From assembly GCF_005543295.1 (NCBI RefSeq), contig NZ_SRSG01000010.1, forward strand, positions 130,362 to 194,361: DNA of 64,000 nt, written 5' to 3'. Shown piece after piece: positions 44,519-53,718 of this stretch (position 1 is the first letter of the stretch; each line of letters opens with the position of its first letter). This DNA comes from Halalkalirubrum salinum (GTDB lineage Archaea; Halobacteriota; Halobacteria; Halobacteriales; Haloferacaceae). A model generated the notes under the pieces. The model ran no database searches and was not told the DNA's origin. It saw only the letters and a list, made by a program, of their open reading frames with translations. Both the position numbers and the translations under genes were made by a program.

Positions 44519-45630
44519 CGCTGCTTTCGTCTATCGCCCAGAAGATACGGGCGGATCTCCGGGCGATTCCGGAGGCGATCGCCGACTGGGGCAAAAAATC
44601 GCGGTACAAGATCGATCTGTATCGGCGCGGCAAGATCGGGGCACTCCAGCTCATCGCCCCGGTACTCGCGACTGCAGGCGCACTCGTGCTCGTCACCGCA
44701 CTGTTGTTCCCGGTGTACTGGATCGCGCTGGCGGCGCTGTCGGGCGACGGCGGCTCGCTGTACTCCGCGAGTGGATTCAAGCTGCTCCCGGATGGATTCA
44801 ATCCTACGCTGCTCATAACTGAGGGCGATCTCTGGATGGGAATGGATCTCTCGGCGTTCGTGTGGGTGATTGGGGACCTCGTGATCCCGAGTCTCCGGAT
44901 CAGCATTCCGCTGACAGGGCTCAGTATCGTCACAAACGAGATTGTGTTGTTCGAGGCCGCGAACTACGGCGTCGACAATCCCTCACAGTTCACCCACTAC
45001 GCGTGGAACTCGCTGACGGTCGCGATCCCAACGGTGATTCTCGCGATGGCTGTCGTGGTTCCGGCGTCGTACGCACTTTCGCGGCGTGAGTTCCTCATGC
45101 GAAGGAAGGTGCTGTATGGCTACATCCTCTTTACCCAGGTCGGCGGCGGGCTCGGACTCGCGATGCTCATCGCTGTTTTCGCGATTTTTGCGGAGCTCGG
45201 GCTGACGAACGACAAGTTCGCGCTGGCAGTCTACTATGCGGCAATGGCGGTGCCGTTCAACACCTGGCTGTTGAAGACGTTCATGGACTCGATCCCGGCG
45301 TCCTACGAGGAGGCCGCGGTGATGGACGGCGCGCCGCCGTGGCGGGTGGTTTGGGAGATCATTCTCCCGCTGTCGAAGGCCGGCCTCGCGGCTGTGTTCA
45401 TTTTCGTGTTCCTCACCGGGTGGATGGAGTTCATCGTCGCCCAGACCGTGCTGCGGCCCGAAAACTACACACTGCCGGTTGGGCTGTTCGCGTTGATCGA
45501 CGAATACACCGTGCCGTGGGCGCGATTTTCGGCGTTCGCGCTGACGTTCGCCGCACCGCTGATGTTCATCTACCTCTTCGCGCAGCGGTACATCGAGTCG
45601 GGGTTATCTTTCGGCGGAATGGAAGGATAG
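44515..45630 (+). CDS. malG: Sugar ABC transporter permease (MalG type)
   Basis: Permease of 371 residues with about six helices and an N-terminal cytoplasmic extension of 45 residues. The EAA motif EEAAVMDGAPPWRVVWEIILP (about 264-284) and the end FSAFALTFAAPLMFIYLFAQRYIESG followed by LSFGGMEG are typical of CUT1 MalG proteins. It forms the channel with MalF. An insert of about 60 residues between the first two helices is longer than in bacterial MalG. Confidence 0.9.
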   Translation: MTLLSSIAQKIRADLRAIPEAIADWGKKSRYKIDLYRRGKIGALQLIAPVLATAGALVLVTALLFPVYWIALAALSGDGGSLYSASGFKLLPDGFNPTLLITEGDLWMGMDLSAFVWVIGDLVIPSLRISIPLTGLSIVTNEIVLFEAANYGVDNPSQFTHYAWNSLTVAIPTVILAMAVVVPASYALSRREFLMRRKVLYGYILFTQVGGGLGLAMLIAVFAIFAELGLTNDKFALAVYYAAMAVPFNTWLLKTFMDSIPASYEEAAVMDGAPPWRVVWEIILPLSKAGLAAVFIFVFLTGWMEFIVAQTVLRPENYTLPVGLFALIDEYTVPWARFSAFALTFAAPLMFIYLFAQRYIESGLSFGGMEG

Positions 45631-45739
45631 CTGCCCCGACGCGAGTTTTCCCAGCGGCAACGCGGTGGCTTTCGAAGCCCTTAATTGACCCACGAGGGTA
45701 AATCATACAACTCGCTGGTGTGCGGGCTTCCAGTGGGCA

Positions 45740-45776
45740 CCCGAACAGTCGGGACGATATGTGGCGGTCTGACCGC
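45740..45776 (+). promoter_or_regulatory. Two small hairpins in the L15e leader
   Basis: CCCGA-ACAG-TCGGG (45740-45753) and GCGGT-CTG-ACCGC (45764-45776) are perfect 5-bp stems ahead of the L15e ATG at 45805. A TATA-like TTAATT near 45681 would give a leader of roughly 95 nt, unusual in a window of mostly leaderless genes. Confidence 0.35.
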
Positions 45777-45804
45777 TGAATCATCAATCGCCCGCGGTGA
45801 AACA

Positions 45805-46395
45805 ATGGCACGAAGCTTCTACTCACACATCAAGGAGGCGTGGCGAAACCCCAAGGAGGGGAAACTCGCCGAACTGCAGTGGCAACGAAAACAAGAGTGG
45901 CGCAAGCAGGGCGCGATCGAGCGGATCGATCGCCCGACCCGGCTTGACAAAGCTCGCGAACTTGGCTACAAGGCCAAACAGGGCGTCATCGTCGCTCGCG
46001 TGTCCGTCCGCAAAGGCGGCGCACGGAAAGAGCGCTTTACCGCCGGGCGACGATCGAAGCGCCAGGGCGTCAACCGGATCGGTCGCCGCAAGTCGATCCA
46101 GCGGATCGCCGAAGAGCGCGCGACGCGCAAGTACCCGAACCTCCGCGTGCTGAACTCCTACTGGGTCGGCGAAGACGGCTCCCAGAAGTGGCACGAGGTC
46201 ATCCTCGTGGATCCGAGCCACCCGGCGATCGAAAACGACAGCGACCTCTCGTGGATCTGTGAGAGCCAGCACACCGATCGCGCGCTCCGTGGGCTGACGA
46301 GCGCGGGCACAAAAGGTCGCGGCATGCGAAAGCGCGGCAAAGGGACCGAGCACGTGCGCCCCTCTGTCAACGCGAACAGCAACCGCGGCAAATAA
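45805..46395 (+). CDS. rpl15e: Ribosomal protein L15e
   Basis: Large-subunit ribosomal protein of 196 residues, archaeal/eukaryotic type. MARSFYSHIKEAWRNPKEG at the N terminus, the basic ERIDRPTRLDKARELGYKAKQG region and the C-terminal GLTSAGTKGRGMRKRGKGTEH are characteristic. It is far more basic than its neighbours, as expected for an RNA-binding protein. The ATG at 45805 is the family start, and the frame is open for 40 irrelevant codons upstream. A T6 tract at 46414-46419 follows. Confidence 0.96.
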   Translation: MARSFYSHIKEAWRNPKEGKLAELQWQRKQEWRKQGAIERIDRPTRLDKARELGYKAKQGVIVARVSVRKGGARKERFTAGRRSKRQGVNRIGRRKSIQRIAEERATRKYPNLRVLNSYWVGEDGSQKWHEVILVDPSHPAIENDSDLSWICESQHTDRALRGLTSAGTKGRGMRKRGKGTEHVRPSVNANSNRGK

Positions 46396-46413
46396 CGCGT
46401 CTCGAAACTCTCG

Positions 46414-46419
46414 TTTTTT
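46414..46419 (+). terminator. T6 tract after L15e
   Basis: Six T residues 19 nt after the L15e stop, preceded by CTCTCG. A likely archaeal termination site. Confidence 0.45.
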
Positions 46420-46504
46420 GTCGACCAACACCCCTAGCGACGCAATTATCAGAGGTCGAGAATTTCGGCCGTGGATTTAGTATTCGACAGAAGAACGTCT
46501 GCGC

Positions 46505-48175
46505 ATGCAGTCATCGCTTCGAGACGGATACGAGTCTCTGCTATGGAAAACGATGGACGTACTCAGGGTGACAGAATCCGTCGAGCGGAAGATCCTCGTC
46601 GCAGTCGGCATTCAATTCAGCGTGTCGATCGGGATGTTCCTCGCGCCGCTCATGGTTTCGGGCACCACGCTCTTAGTAACGCAAGGCGGGCTCTTTTTTG
46701 CGGCCGGTGTCGCGTTCGTCAATACAACGCTGATCGCCCGCCGCGATCTGGTCACTCCACTCGACCGTATCGCGGCTGCGATGGATTCGATGGCTCGCGG
46801 GCACGTCGACACCGATCCCATCGAAACCAGCCAACGCGATGAGGTTGGCGCGCTCGCCCAGTCGTTCAACGGCCTCCAGTCGTATCTGCGGACGGTCGGC
46901 GGACAGGCCGACGCGCTCGCCGAACAGTCCTTCGACGATCCGGTGCTCGAAGAGCCAGTGCCGGGACCGTTCGGCGAATCGATCACGACGATGGCCGAGC
47001 GGTTAGAAGCGCACACCACCGAACTCAAAGCTCGCTCTGCGCGGCTCGAAGGGCTCGTCGCTGCGTTCGAGTCGTCAACGGCGGCAGCTGGTGACGGCGA
47101 TCTGACAGCGACGATCGACGCCGATCTCGGCGGTGATGGGACGTACCGACAGGTAATCGGCGGCTACAACGAGCTGCTGGGTCGCCTCGGCGGATCGATC
47201 GGCGACGCTAGCCGGTTCGGCCGGACCGTCGCAGCGTCGGCCGACGACGTGGCCGACCGGGTGGGTGAACTCGATCGCGCGGGCACGGAGATTGCCACAG
47301 CAACCGACGATATCGCCGCGGGTGCAGAAACACAGCGCGATCGGCTCGAATCGGTGTCTTCGGAGGTAAATACCCTCTCGGCGACCGTCGAGGAGATCGC
47401 CGCAACCGCTGATGCCACAAGCGACACTGCGACGACCGCAAACGAGATCGCTCGGACGGGACAGACAGAAGCAACGGAGACGCTTGCGGATCTCTCTGCG
47501 ATCGAGTCAGCCATTGAAGACGTGTCTGCGTCCGTTGAGGCGCTGAGCGGCCGGATCGACGAGGTCGACGAGATCGTCGCGCTGATCGAAGAGATTGCCG
47601 AGGAGACGAACTTGCTCGCGCTCAACGCGTCGATCGAAGCCGCGCGCGCCGACGGAGGCGACGGCTTTGCGGTCGTCGCGGATGAGGTCAAATCGCTCGC
47701 CGAGGAGGCTCGCGAATCCGCCGAGGAGATCGCGACACTGCTGTCTGAGATACAACAGCGTTCCGACGAGTCGGTTTCGGAGGTCCAGACCACAAAAGAC
47801 AGCGTCGCCGAGAGTATCGACTCCGTCGAGTCGTCGTTGGAACGATTCGACGAACTCGCCGCGGTCGTGACTGACGTGACCGACAGCGTCCACGAGATTA
47901 GCGACGCGACCGATCAGCAGGCGCGATCGGCTGAGGACGTCGCTACGCTCGTCGAGGAAGTGACCGAGATCAGCTACTCGACGGCCGACGACGCCGAGGC
48001 CGCCGCAGCGGCCGCAGAAGAGCAGACGACCGCGCTATCTGGTGTCGCCGAAACCGTCGAAGAACTCTCCACTGGCGCGACGGAACTGGCCACGATGTTG
48101 GGACGCTACGAGACGCCCAGAGAGCGCGAGGAGGCGGCAATCGAAGAGTCGGCGGCGGTGCCAACCGTAGACTGA
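46505..48175 (+). CDS. Methyl-accepting transducer protein (Htr family)
   Basis: Chemo- or phototaxis transducer of 556 residues. Two membrane helices (about 29-54 and 58-78) are joined by a very short outer loop, so there is no extracellular sensor domain. A HAMP domain (about 82-135, [14 protein letters not shown]), an inter-HAMP linker and the long coiled-coil signalling domain follow. Its hairpin tip is [20 protein letters not shown] (about 360-380). This layout resembles HtrI/HtrII, which partner sensory rhodopsins, or MpcT-type transducers. No sensory rhodopsin gene is adjacent. Output would be through CheA/CheW to the archaellum. Confidence 0.88.
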   Translation: MQSSLRDGYESLLWKTMDVLRVTESVERKILVAVGIQFSVSIGMFLAPLMVSGTTLLVTQGGLFFAAGVAFVNTTLIARRDLVTPLDRIAAAMDSMARGHVDTDPIETSQRDEVGALAQSFNGLQSYLRTVGGQADALAEQSFDDPVLEEPVPGPFGESITTMAERLEAHTTELKARSARLEGLVAAFESSTAAAGDGDLTATIDADLGGDGTYRQVIGGYNELLGRLGGSIGDASRFGRTVAASADDVADRVGELDRAGTEIATATDDIAAGAETQRDRLESVSSEVNTLSATVEEIAATADATSDTATTANEIARTGQTEATETLADLSAIESAIEDVSASVEALSGRIDEVDEIVALIEEIAEETNLLALNASIEAARADGGDGFAVVADEVKSLAEEARESAEEIATLLSEIQQRSDESVSEVQTTKDSVAESIDSVESSLERFDELAAVVTDVTDSVHEISDATDQQARSAEDVATLVEEVTEISYSTADDAEAAAAAAEEQTTALSGVAETVEELSTGATELATMLGRYETPREREEAAIEESAAVPTVD

Positions 48176-48244
48176 GCGGCCCGCTGTGAGCGTGACCACG
48201 GTGGCCGGCGAAGGCTTATTTCGGACGCTGTCGAACCAGACGGT

Positions 48245-49057
48245 ATGACACTCTCACTCAATTCGACACAGCTCGATCGATACTCCAGACACATCATCAT
48301 GGACGAGGTCGGACCCGAGGGCCAAGCGCGCCTGCTGTCGGGATCGGCGCTGGTCATCGGCGCGGGCGGGCTGGGCGCGCCGGTAATTCAGTATCTCGCC
48401 GCAGCAGGCGTCGGGACGATCGGGATCGCCGACGATGACATCGTCGAACGGTCGAATCTCCAGCGGCAGATAATTCATACTGACGCGAACATCGGCACCC
48501 CAAAGGTCGACAGCGCGGCGGCGTTTGTCGAAGCGCTCAACCCCGACGTGGCCGTGGAGACCTACGAAACCCGTGTGACCGCCGGCAACGTTGAATCGTT
48601 GCTCAACGGCTACGACGTGGTCGTCGACACCTCCGACAATTTCCCGACGCGATATCTCGTCAACGACGCCGCGCGGCTCGCGGGTGTGCCGGTGAGCCAC
48701 GGCGCGATCTACAAGTTCGAGGGACAGGTGACGACACTCGCTCCGGACGGGCCGTGCTACCGATGCCTGTTCCGTGAGCCACCCGAGCCTGGTGCCGTAC
48801 CGGACTGTGCGACTACCGGGGTGTTAGGAGTGTTGCCCGGAACCGTCGGGTGTATTCAGGCGACAGAAACGGTGAAGTTGCTGTTGGACGCCGGCGAGCC
48901 GCTCGTTGGCCGACTGCTGTTCTATGACGCGATGGACATGAGTTTCGAGACGATCGACTACCAAGCGAACCCCTCGTGTCCAATCTGTGGGGACGATCCG
49001 ATCGAGTCGATTGAGGGAATCGAGTACGAGAGCGGCTGTCAGGTCCGCGCTGACTGA
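48245..49057 (+). CDS. ubaA: E1-like SAMP-activating enzyme UbaA (ThiF/MoeB/HesA family)
   Basis: E1-like adenylating enzyme of 270 residues. The ATP site is VIGAGGLGAPVIQYLAAAGVG (about 37-57, seen in the N-terminal Rossmann fold). RSNLQRQIIH and VDTSDNFPTRYLVND follow. Zinc-binding CYRC and CPICG pairs are present, and the catalytic-type cysteine is in DCATTGVLGVLPG. In Haloferax the single UbaA activates ubiquitin-like SAMPs for protein conjugation, tRNA thiolation (with NcsA) and molybdopterin synthesis. The same roles are expected here. Confidence 0.9.
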   Translation: MTLSLNSTQLDRYSRHIIMDEVGPEGQARLLSGSALVIGAGGLGAPVIQYLAAAGVGTIGIADDDIVERSNLQRQIIHTDANIGTPKVDSAAAFVEALNPDVAVETYETRVTAGNVESLLNGYDVVVDTSDNFPTRYLVNDAARLAGVPVSHGAIYKFEGQVTTLAPDGPCYRCLFREPPEPGAVPDCATTGVLGVLPGTVGCIQATETVKLLLDAGEPLVGRLLFYDAMDMSFETIDYQANPSCPICGDDPIESIEGIEYESGCQVRAD

Positions 49058-49157
49058 CCTGACGCTCGGTTTGTCGGTAGCTCTCCAGGCAAAACAACCG
49101 CTTGTCCGATTGTTTCGGTTCACGGACATTTTTGAAATCGGTTGTCGAGTAGAGAGT

Positions 49158-49631
49158 ATGGACGGGCTCGCAGAGCTGTTGAATGACACCCCATTCGTGG
49201 CAGACATGGGAATCGAGGTACTCGAAGCGGCCGACGGAACGGCGATCGGTCGGCTCGAACTGGCTGAGAGACACTCATCGGTTCCGGGCGGCGGTGTCGC
49301 TCATGGCGGAGTCACGTACGCACTCGCAGATACCGTCGGCGGCGCGGCGGCAATTTCGCTGGCCGGCGAACCAACGCCGACGATCGACATGCGGATCGAC
49401 TACCTCGCACCCGCAAAAAGCGACCTCCGAGCGGAGGCGACAGTCGTTCGTGCCGGTGGAACCGTGACCACCGTCTCGGTTCGGATTACCGACGCAGACG
49501 ACACACACGTCGCCGACGCACAGGGAACATTCAAATCAGCCGGCGGAACCGAGACCTCTGTGTGGGGAACGCCAACCGCCACGGAGTCAGCCGATCGAAC
49601 CGCAGACAACTCCCGGCAGGACAGAGGGTGA
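49158..49631 (+). CDS. PaaI-type hotdog thioesterase
   Basis: Hotdog-fold acyl-CoA thioesterase-like protein of 157 residues. The active-site block GGGVAHGGVTYALADTVGGAA (about 40-60) and PTIDMRIDYLAPAKSDLRAEA are typical of the PaaI family. An acidic C-terminal tail (about 130-157) extends beyond the usual fold. The start is ATG 49158 (MDGLAELLND), and the frame continues upstream only across the end of ubaA. The acyl substrate is unknown. Confidence 0.82.
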   Translation: MDGLAELLNDTPFVADMGIEVLEAADGTAIGRLELAERHSSVPGGGVAHGGVTYALADTVGGAAAISLAGEPTPTIDMRIDYLAPAKSDLRAEATVVRAGGTVTTVSVRITDADDTHVADAQGTFKSAGGTETSVWGTPTATESADRTADNSRQDRG

Positions 49632-49669
49632 TGCTAAGGGTTATTACTTTTAGGGTATCTTATTAATAT

Positions 49670-50152
49670 ATGACTGTTGTCAGCGTCTCGATGCCCGAGG
49701 AACTTCTCGAACGGATCGATCGCTTTGCGGACGAACACGGCTATACCGGCCGCAGCGAGGTCGTTCGTGAGTCCGCACGGAACCTACTTGGGGAGTTCGA
49801 GGACAAACGCCTCGAGGATCGAGACCTGATCGCAATCGTGACGGTTCTTTTCAATTACGAGACGACGAGCGTCGAAGAGCGGATGATTCGGCTCCGACAC
49901 GAACACGAAGGACTTGTCGTTTCGAACTTCCACAGCCACGTCGGGAATCACTACTGTATGGAGCTTTTTGTTCTCGAAGGCGGACTCGAGGATATCTCGA
50001 CGTTTGTCGGAAAGGTACGGGCGACCCAAGAAACACTCACCGTCGATTATTCGGTGATGCCGGTCGACGATTTCGGTCCGTTTGCGTCTGAGATGAACAG
50101 CACACACGGCCACGATCACGATACCGCAGACCAATCGACACAAACAGAGTGA
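49670..50152 (+). CDS. nikR: NikR nickel-responsive regulator
   Basis: Protein of 160 residues. An N-terminal ribbon-helix-helix domain ([20 protein letters not shown], then [16 protein letters not shown]) is followed by an ACT-like metal domain. The nickel ligands of NikR are present with exact spacing in [11 protein letters not shown] (His, His and Cys corresponding to E. coli 87, 89 and 95). A His-rich tail (HGHDHD) may add metal affinity. A TATA-like element about 24 nt upstream suggests a leaderless mRNA. Nickel uptake genes are not adjacent, but an SBP of the family that includes NikA lies 0.9 kb away. Confidence 0.88.
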   Translation: MTVVSVSMPEELLERIDRFADEHGYTGRSEVVRESARNLLGEFEDKRLEDRDLIAIVTVLFNYETTSVEERMIRLRHEHEGLVVSNFHSHVGNHYCMELFVLEGGLEDISTFVGKVRATQETLTVDYSVMPVDDFGPFASEMNSTHGHDHDTADQSTQTE

Positions 50153-50158
50153 GACCGA

Positions 50159-51004
50159 TCAAGAGCGGGCTTCGGCTGGCTCGTCTGCAGTCGACGAACG
50201 GCCGATGAACGAACCAGTCTTTACGTAGCGCCGAGCGCCCTCGACTGAGACGACCGCGAGGACGATTCCGGCGATCACATCGAGTAGCCAGTGGATACCG
50301 AGATACATCGTCGAAATGAAGACGCTGACCGCCAGCACGATCGAGATCCACAGCCAGATCGGATACTCTCGTCGGGTATGAAATGCTAACAGCGCGACAG
50401 TCGCTGACAGTGACGTGTGCAGTGAAGGAAACACATTCGTTGGGACGTTGACCGACCGCGTGAGGAACTGAAACTGCGGATACGTATCGAACAGCAACGA
50501 CTCGACGAGACCTGGGCCAAACGAGTTTCGCGGACCGTACGCAATGAATATCAGATAGCATATCAGTCCGAGGCCGTAATTCAGCGTGTACGCGAGGACC
50601 AGGCTTCGAAAGTGCGTCTGGTCAGACAACGAAAGGTACGCCAGAAACGGGAAAATCAGCAAAAACCCGTAACCAAACACGTAGATGTATGAAAAGTACG
50701 CAGTAAGCAGTGGCGTCGCAAGCGACTGAATGTAGATGACGACGCCGCCCTCAATCTGCCTGATGAGCGGTGTGATGTTCCAACCGAACACCCACGAGAG
50801 GTTTTGCGTCGCGTCGCGAATCAACCCATTGGTTACGAGCACGACGAGAAGGACAGCGATGAGATGCTTCGCATCGAGCAGTCGGGGAATGGCCTCTTTT
50901 CGGAGTTCGAGCAGTCGCGCAGGACCGATAAACGCGATCGAAGCAACGAGACACGCTGAGACGATGACGATCGCGACCTGAGTGAGTACAGATACTAATC
51001 CCAT
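50159..51004 (-). CDS. PAP2-superfamily membrane phosphatase/transferase (Aur1-like)
   Basis: Polytopic membrane protein of 281 residues with about seven helices. The PAP2 catalytic blocks are NVFPSLHTSLSATVALLAFH (about 190-209) and TMYLGIHWLLDVIAGIVLA (about 233-251). The wider arrangement resembles inositolphosphorylceramide synthase-like PAP2 proteins, which act on lipid phosphates or transfer lipid head groups. Its ATG overlaps the stop of the upstream SBP gene by one base, so the two are co-transcribed. Its substrate is unknown. Confidence 0.82.
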   Translation of the reverse strand: MGLVSVLTQVAIVIVSACLVASIAFIGPARLLELRKEAIPRLLDAKHLIAVLLVVLVTNGLIRDATQNLSWVFGWNITPLIRQIEGGVVIYIQSLATPLLTAYFSYIYVFGYGFLLIFPFLAYLSLSDQTHFRSLVLAYTLNYGLGLICYLIFIAYGPRNSFGPGLVESLLFDTYPQFQFLTRSVNVPTNVFPSLHTSLSATVALLAFHTRREYPIWLWISIVLAVSVFISTMYLGIHWLLDVIAGIVLAVVSVEGARRYVKTGSFIGRSSTADEPAEARS

Positions 51005-52797
51005 TAGCGATTCCTCACGACGAGTTCGTCCTCATCGTTGAACTGAAAGCCGTGTTCAGTAAACTGTTCTCTGGCCATCGTGACGTTTAGTTCACCGGAC
51101 CCGTCGTCGAAGAAGGGAACGATGGGATCGCGTCCATCCCACTCAAGCGACGGCGCGAGCCACTCGGTTCCAGCAACCGGACTTGTGATCGGCTCTCCAA
51201 AATCATCGGTCACATCCGCAACGAGTGCAGCCTTGTCAAGCAGTTGTGCAACGGTACGTCGAAAGTGGGGATTGCCAAGCGGCGATCGACGCGTATTGAA
51301 TCCGAGATGGTAGAATCCGTGTGATGGGCTGACGATGAGGTCGAGCGCAGATTCTTCCCTGATCCGAGGGATAACGCCAGGACCGAGTGTCGAAAGCGTC
51401 GCGTCTGCATCGCCGATCGAGACCAACTCAACCGCGCTGCTGTCTGTACCTGCCAGTTGAATCTCCAATCGATCAAACGCAGGCCCAGACCCATACGGCT
51501 CAGGTATTGTTGTTTCGCGGCCGTCAACGAGAAAATGTTCGTCGAACAGTTCGAATGCGGCGCGTTCGCCATCAGTCGCCGATTCGAATCGAAGCGGACC
51601 ACTTCCGACGGGTTCGGGGTTGTTCCACACAACTGCTTCGGTTGTTTCGCTGTTGACTTCAATCCCGGCGATCGTCGCAGGGCCAGTCTTGTCAGCCCAG
51701 ACGTGTTCGGGGAGTAGTGGGACGGTGAGCGCAGTCGGCGCGATCTCACGACTCACATCGTCGAAGGAAATTCTGGCTGACCTATCAGATTCAACGACGA
51801 CATCGGAAACAAGCGAGGAGCGCCCACGGTATTTTGATGTCGGGATCGGATCCTCGGCATTTCCAAGCGACGTGTCCGTGAGGAACTGGTAGGTAAACGC
51901 GATATCATCAGCGGTGATCTCGGTCCCATCGTGCCACGAGAGATCCGGGCGAACGCTAACAGTCGCTTCGACCCCGTCGTCACGCCGATCCCAGTCAACA
52001 GATTGGGCGAGCCACGGGATCAGTTCGTCGCCATCGCGCCTAGTGAGTGGATCGTAGAGCAGTCCGATAATCGCGCCGTGCCGTCGGAACTCCGCGGCGA
52101 TCGGGTTCCGGTTGACCGTAATCCGTTGGTCATTACTCGCCAGCCGGAGGGTGTCTGTCTCATCGTCAACACGGGTAATCCCCAATAACCCGAGCGGAGC
52201 GGTTGGCCGGACTGGATTCCACTCATCAAATTGGTCGGTCCGAATTGCCGTCAGTTGATCAATGAGTGCGATCGGAACGAACGGCGCAGTCCGTGCGAGA
52301 TGTTCTTGCAGGTCGAAGACAGTCTCACGGCGTTGGCCACCGCTCTGTGCGCGTTGGGCCTCAAGGAGATCGTTACATTCGAGATTGGTGAATCCGAATG
52401 GATTCTGCCACCCGGGCTCAGCGTCGAACATTGAGTGCGACAACGGGTAGAGTGCGTCGGGATCGAACTCAAACTGTTCGGGAAATTGGCCGACGTAGAT
52501 ATCGAAATTGTGGTTGATGAGGACCTGTCGGTAGAACTCCTCGGGTTCCAGTGGCGTGAGCTGCGCGTCAATGCCGACCGCATTCAGTGACTCAACGAGT
52601 CGGTTCGCAGTCGCGAGCCCAAAGGGAGCGGCGTCACCAGGGATCGTCTTGACGTCGAGTGAGAGCTGTTCAGGACGGTCGCGGCCGGCAACATTTCGAG
52701 CTTGGCGGACGCAGCCAGCGCTTGCGAGTACGCCGAACGCACCGCCGGCTGCGAGGAGCGATCGGCGAGTCAGCGTGGAGGATAGTGCGTTCGACAT
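51004..52797 (-). CDS. Oligopeptide/nickel-family substrate-binding lipoprotein with apparently permuted lobes
   Basis: SBP family 5 lipoprotein of 597 residues. The N-terminal RRSLLAAGGAFGVLASAGC is a Tat signal with a lipobox. Residues about 45-205 look like the end of a normal family 5 protein: NRLVESLNAVGIDAQLTPL, NFDIYVGQFPEQFEFDPDAL, LECNDLLEAQR and ARTAPFVPIALIDQLTAIR. Residues about 215-597 look like its beginning and middle: IIGLLYDPLTRRDGDELIPW, VRPDLSWHDGTEITADDIAF, VTVPLLPEHVW-like and GFYHLGFNTRRSPLGNPHFR. They stop where the first segment would normally follow. This is a circular permutation in outline. No permease or ATPase genes adjoin. It overlaps the PAP2 gene by one base. 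Confidence 0.8.
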   Translation of the reverse strand: MSNALSSTLTRRSLLAAGGAFGVLASAGCVRQARNVAGRDRPEQLSLDVKTIPGDAAPFGLATANRLVESLNAVGIDAQLTPLEPEEFYRQVLINHNFDIYVGQFPEQFEFDPDALYPLSHSMFDAEPGWQNPFGFTNLECNDLLEAQRAQSGGQRRETVFDLQEHLARTAPFVPIALIDQLTAIRTDQFDEWNPVRPTAPLGLLGITRVDDETDTLRLASNDQRITVNRNPIAAEFRRHGAIIGLLYDPLTRRDGDELIPWLAQSVDWDRRDDGVEATVSVRPDLSWHDGTEITADDIAFTYQFLTDTSLGNAEDPIPTSKYRGRSSLVSDVVVESDRSARISFDDVSREIAPTALTVPLLPEHVWADKTGPATIAGIEVNSETTEAVVWNNPEPVGSGPLRFESATDGERAAFELFDEHFLVDGRETTIPEPYGSGPAFDRLEIQLAGTDSSAVELVSIGDADATLSTLGPGVIPRIREESALDLIVSPSHGFYHLGFNTRRSPLGNPHFRRTVAQLLDKAALVADVTDDFGEPITSPVAGTEWLAPSLEWDGRDPIVPFFDDGSGELNVTMAREQFTEHGFQFNDEDELVVRNR

Positions 52798-52884
52798 TCG
52801 TTGTTCTCTGTAAAATATTGCGTGCTACATATAACAGTACTGCGATCGGCCGTCAACTATCGGCGTCGGTACGAACGTTGGTGG

Positions 52885-53559
52885 TTAGCGGCCTTCGACG
52901 AGTCGGCGGAGCTGTTCTGGTGGCACAGCCCCCCGAGCGGCGTATCCGTCGTAGGCGAACGTCGGAACGCCCGTAATCCCGTGGCGCTGGGCGTCAGTGA
53001 ATCGCTGTCTGACGTCCTCACGGAGCGTTTCGTCGTCCAGGGCCGATCGAACGTCCTCGCCGTCGACGCCAGCGTCGGTCGCGAATTTGACTAACAGCTC
53101 GGTATCGCCGATGTCGCGGCCCTCTTCCCACAGCGCCGCAAAAATAGCCTCGTCGAAGGCAAGCCACGTCTCGTAGTCGTAGTGTTCGTGCACATAATAA
53201 GAGGCGATCTGGGCGGGTAGTGAGTCGATGTCGGTCGCGATGTCGAGGTCCATGTCGACGTCATATTTCTCTGCGAGGCGGCGGACGTTTTGTTTCGCCT
53301 GCTGGAAGTACGCGTCGTCTTTGCCGTCGTCGATCGAATGATCCATCGTCCCGTCCGGCCGGCGCTTCTGGCTGCGAAGATCGAACGGATGCCACTCGAT
53401 CTGGAGTTCGTCTTCGCGTGTCTCCTGATACTGGTCGAGAGATGTCCGGCCCAGATAACAGAATGGGCAGACGTAATCGGAGTAGACGGTGATCACTGCT
53501 GGGTCCGCGTCAGCCGATCTGTCCGTCGCCGTAGATGAATCGTTTTGATTGTGGCTCAT
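52885..53559 (-). CDS. DsbA/FrnE-family thiol oxidoreductase-like protein
   Basis: Thioredoxin-fold protein of 224 residues without a signal peptide. DYVCPFCYLGR (about 29-39) contains the CxxC redox pair, GITGVPTFAYDGYAARGA near the C terminus is the cis-proline block, and a helical insert lies between. It resembles the FrnE branch of DsbA-like proteins, which are cytoplasmic disulfide oxidoreductases linked to stress in other organisms. The start is ATG 53559, and an upstream frame of 50 codons lacks family residues. Confidence 0.83.
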   Translation of the reverse strand: MSHNQNDSSTATDRSADADPAVITVYSDYVCPFCYLGRTSLDQYQETREDELQIEWHPFDLRSQKRRPDGTMDHSIDDGKDDAYFQQAKQNVRRLAEKYDVDMDLDIATDIDSLPAQIASYYVHEHYDYETWLAFDEAIFAALWEEGRDIGDTELLVKFATDAGVDGEDVRSALDDETLREDVRQRFTDAQRHGITGVPTFAYDGYAARGAVPPEQLRRLVEGR

Positions 53560-53718
53560 GGTAGTCTGAAGTCGTTCGACAGGGAAGAACGTACGGTGGT
53601 TTTCGTGCCAGCCTGCACAGCCGGTCACGCCCAACCAACTGACGCTATCGAGAGTAGCGACGATCACGTCAACAGCGCGATCGACATACGTATGATTATC
53701 GAGTAGTATCACCTACGT

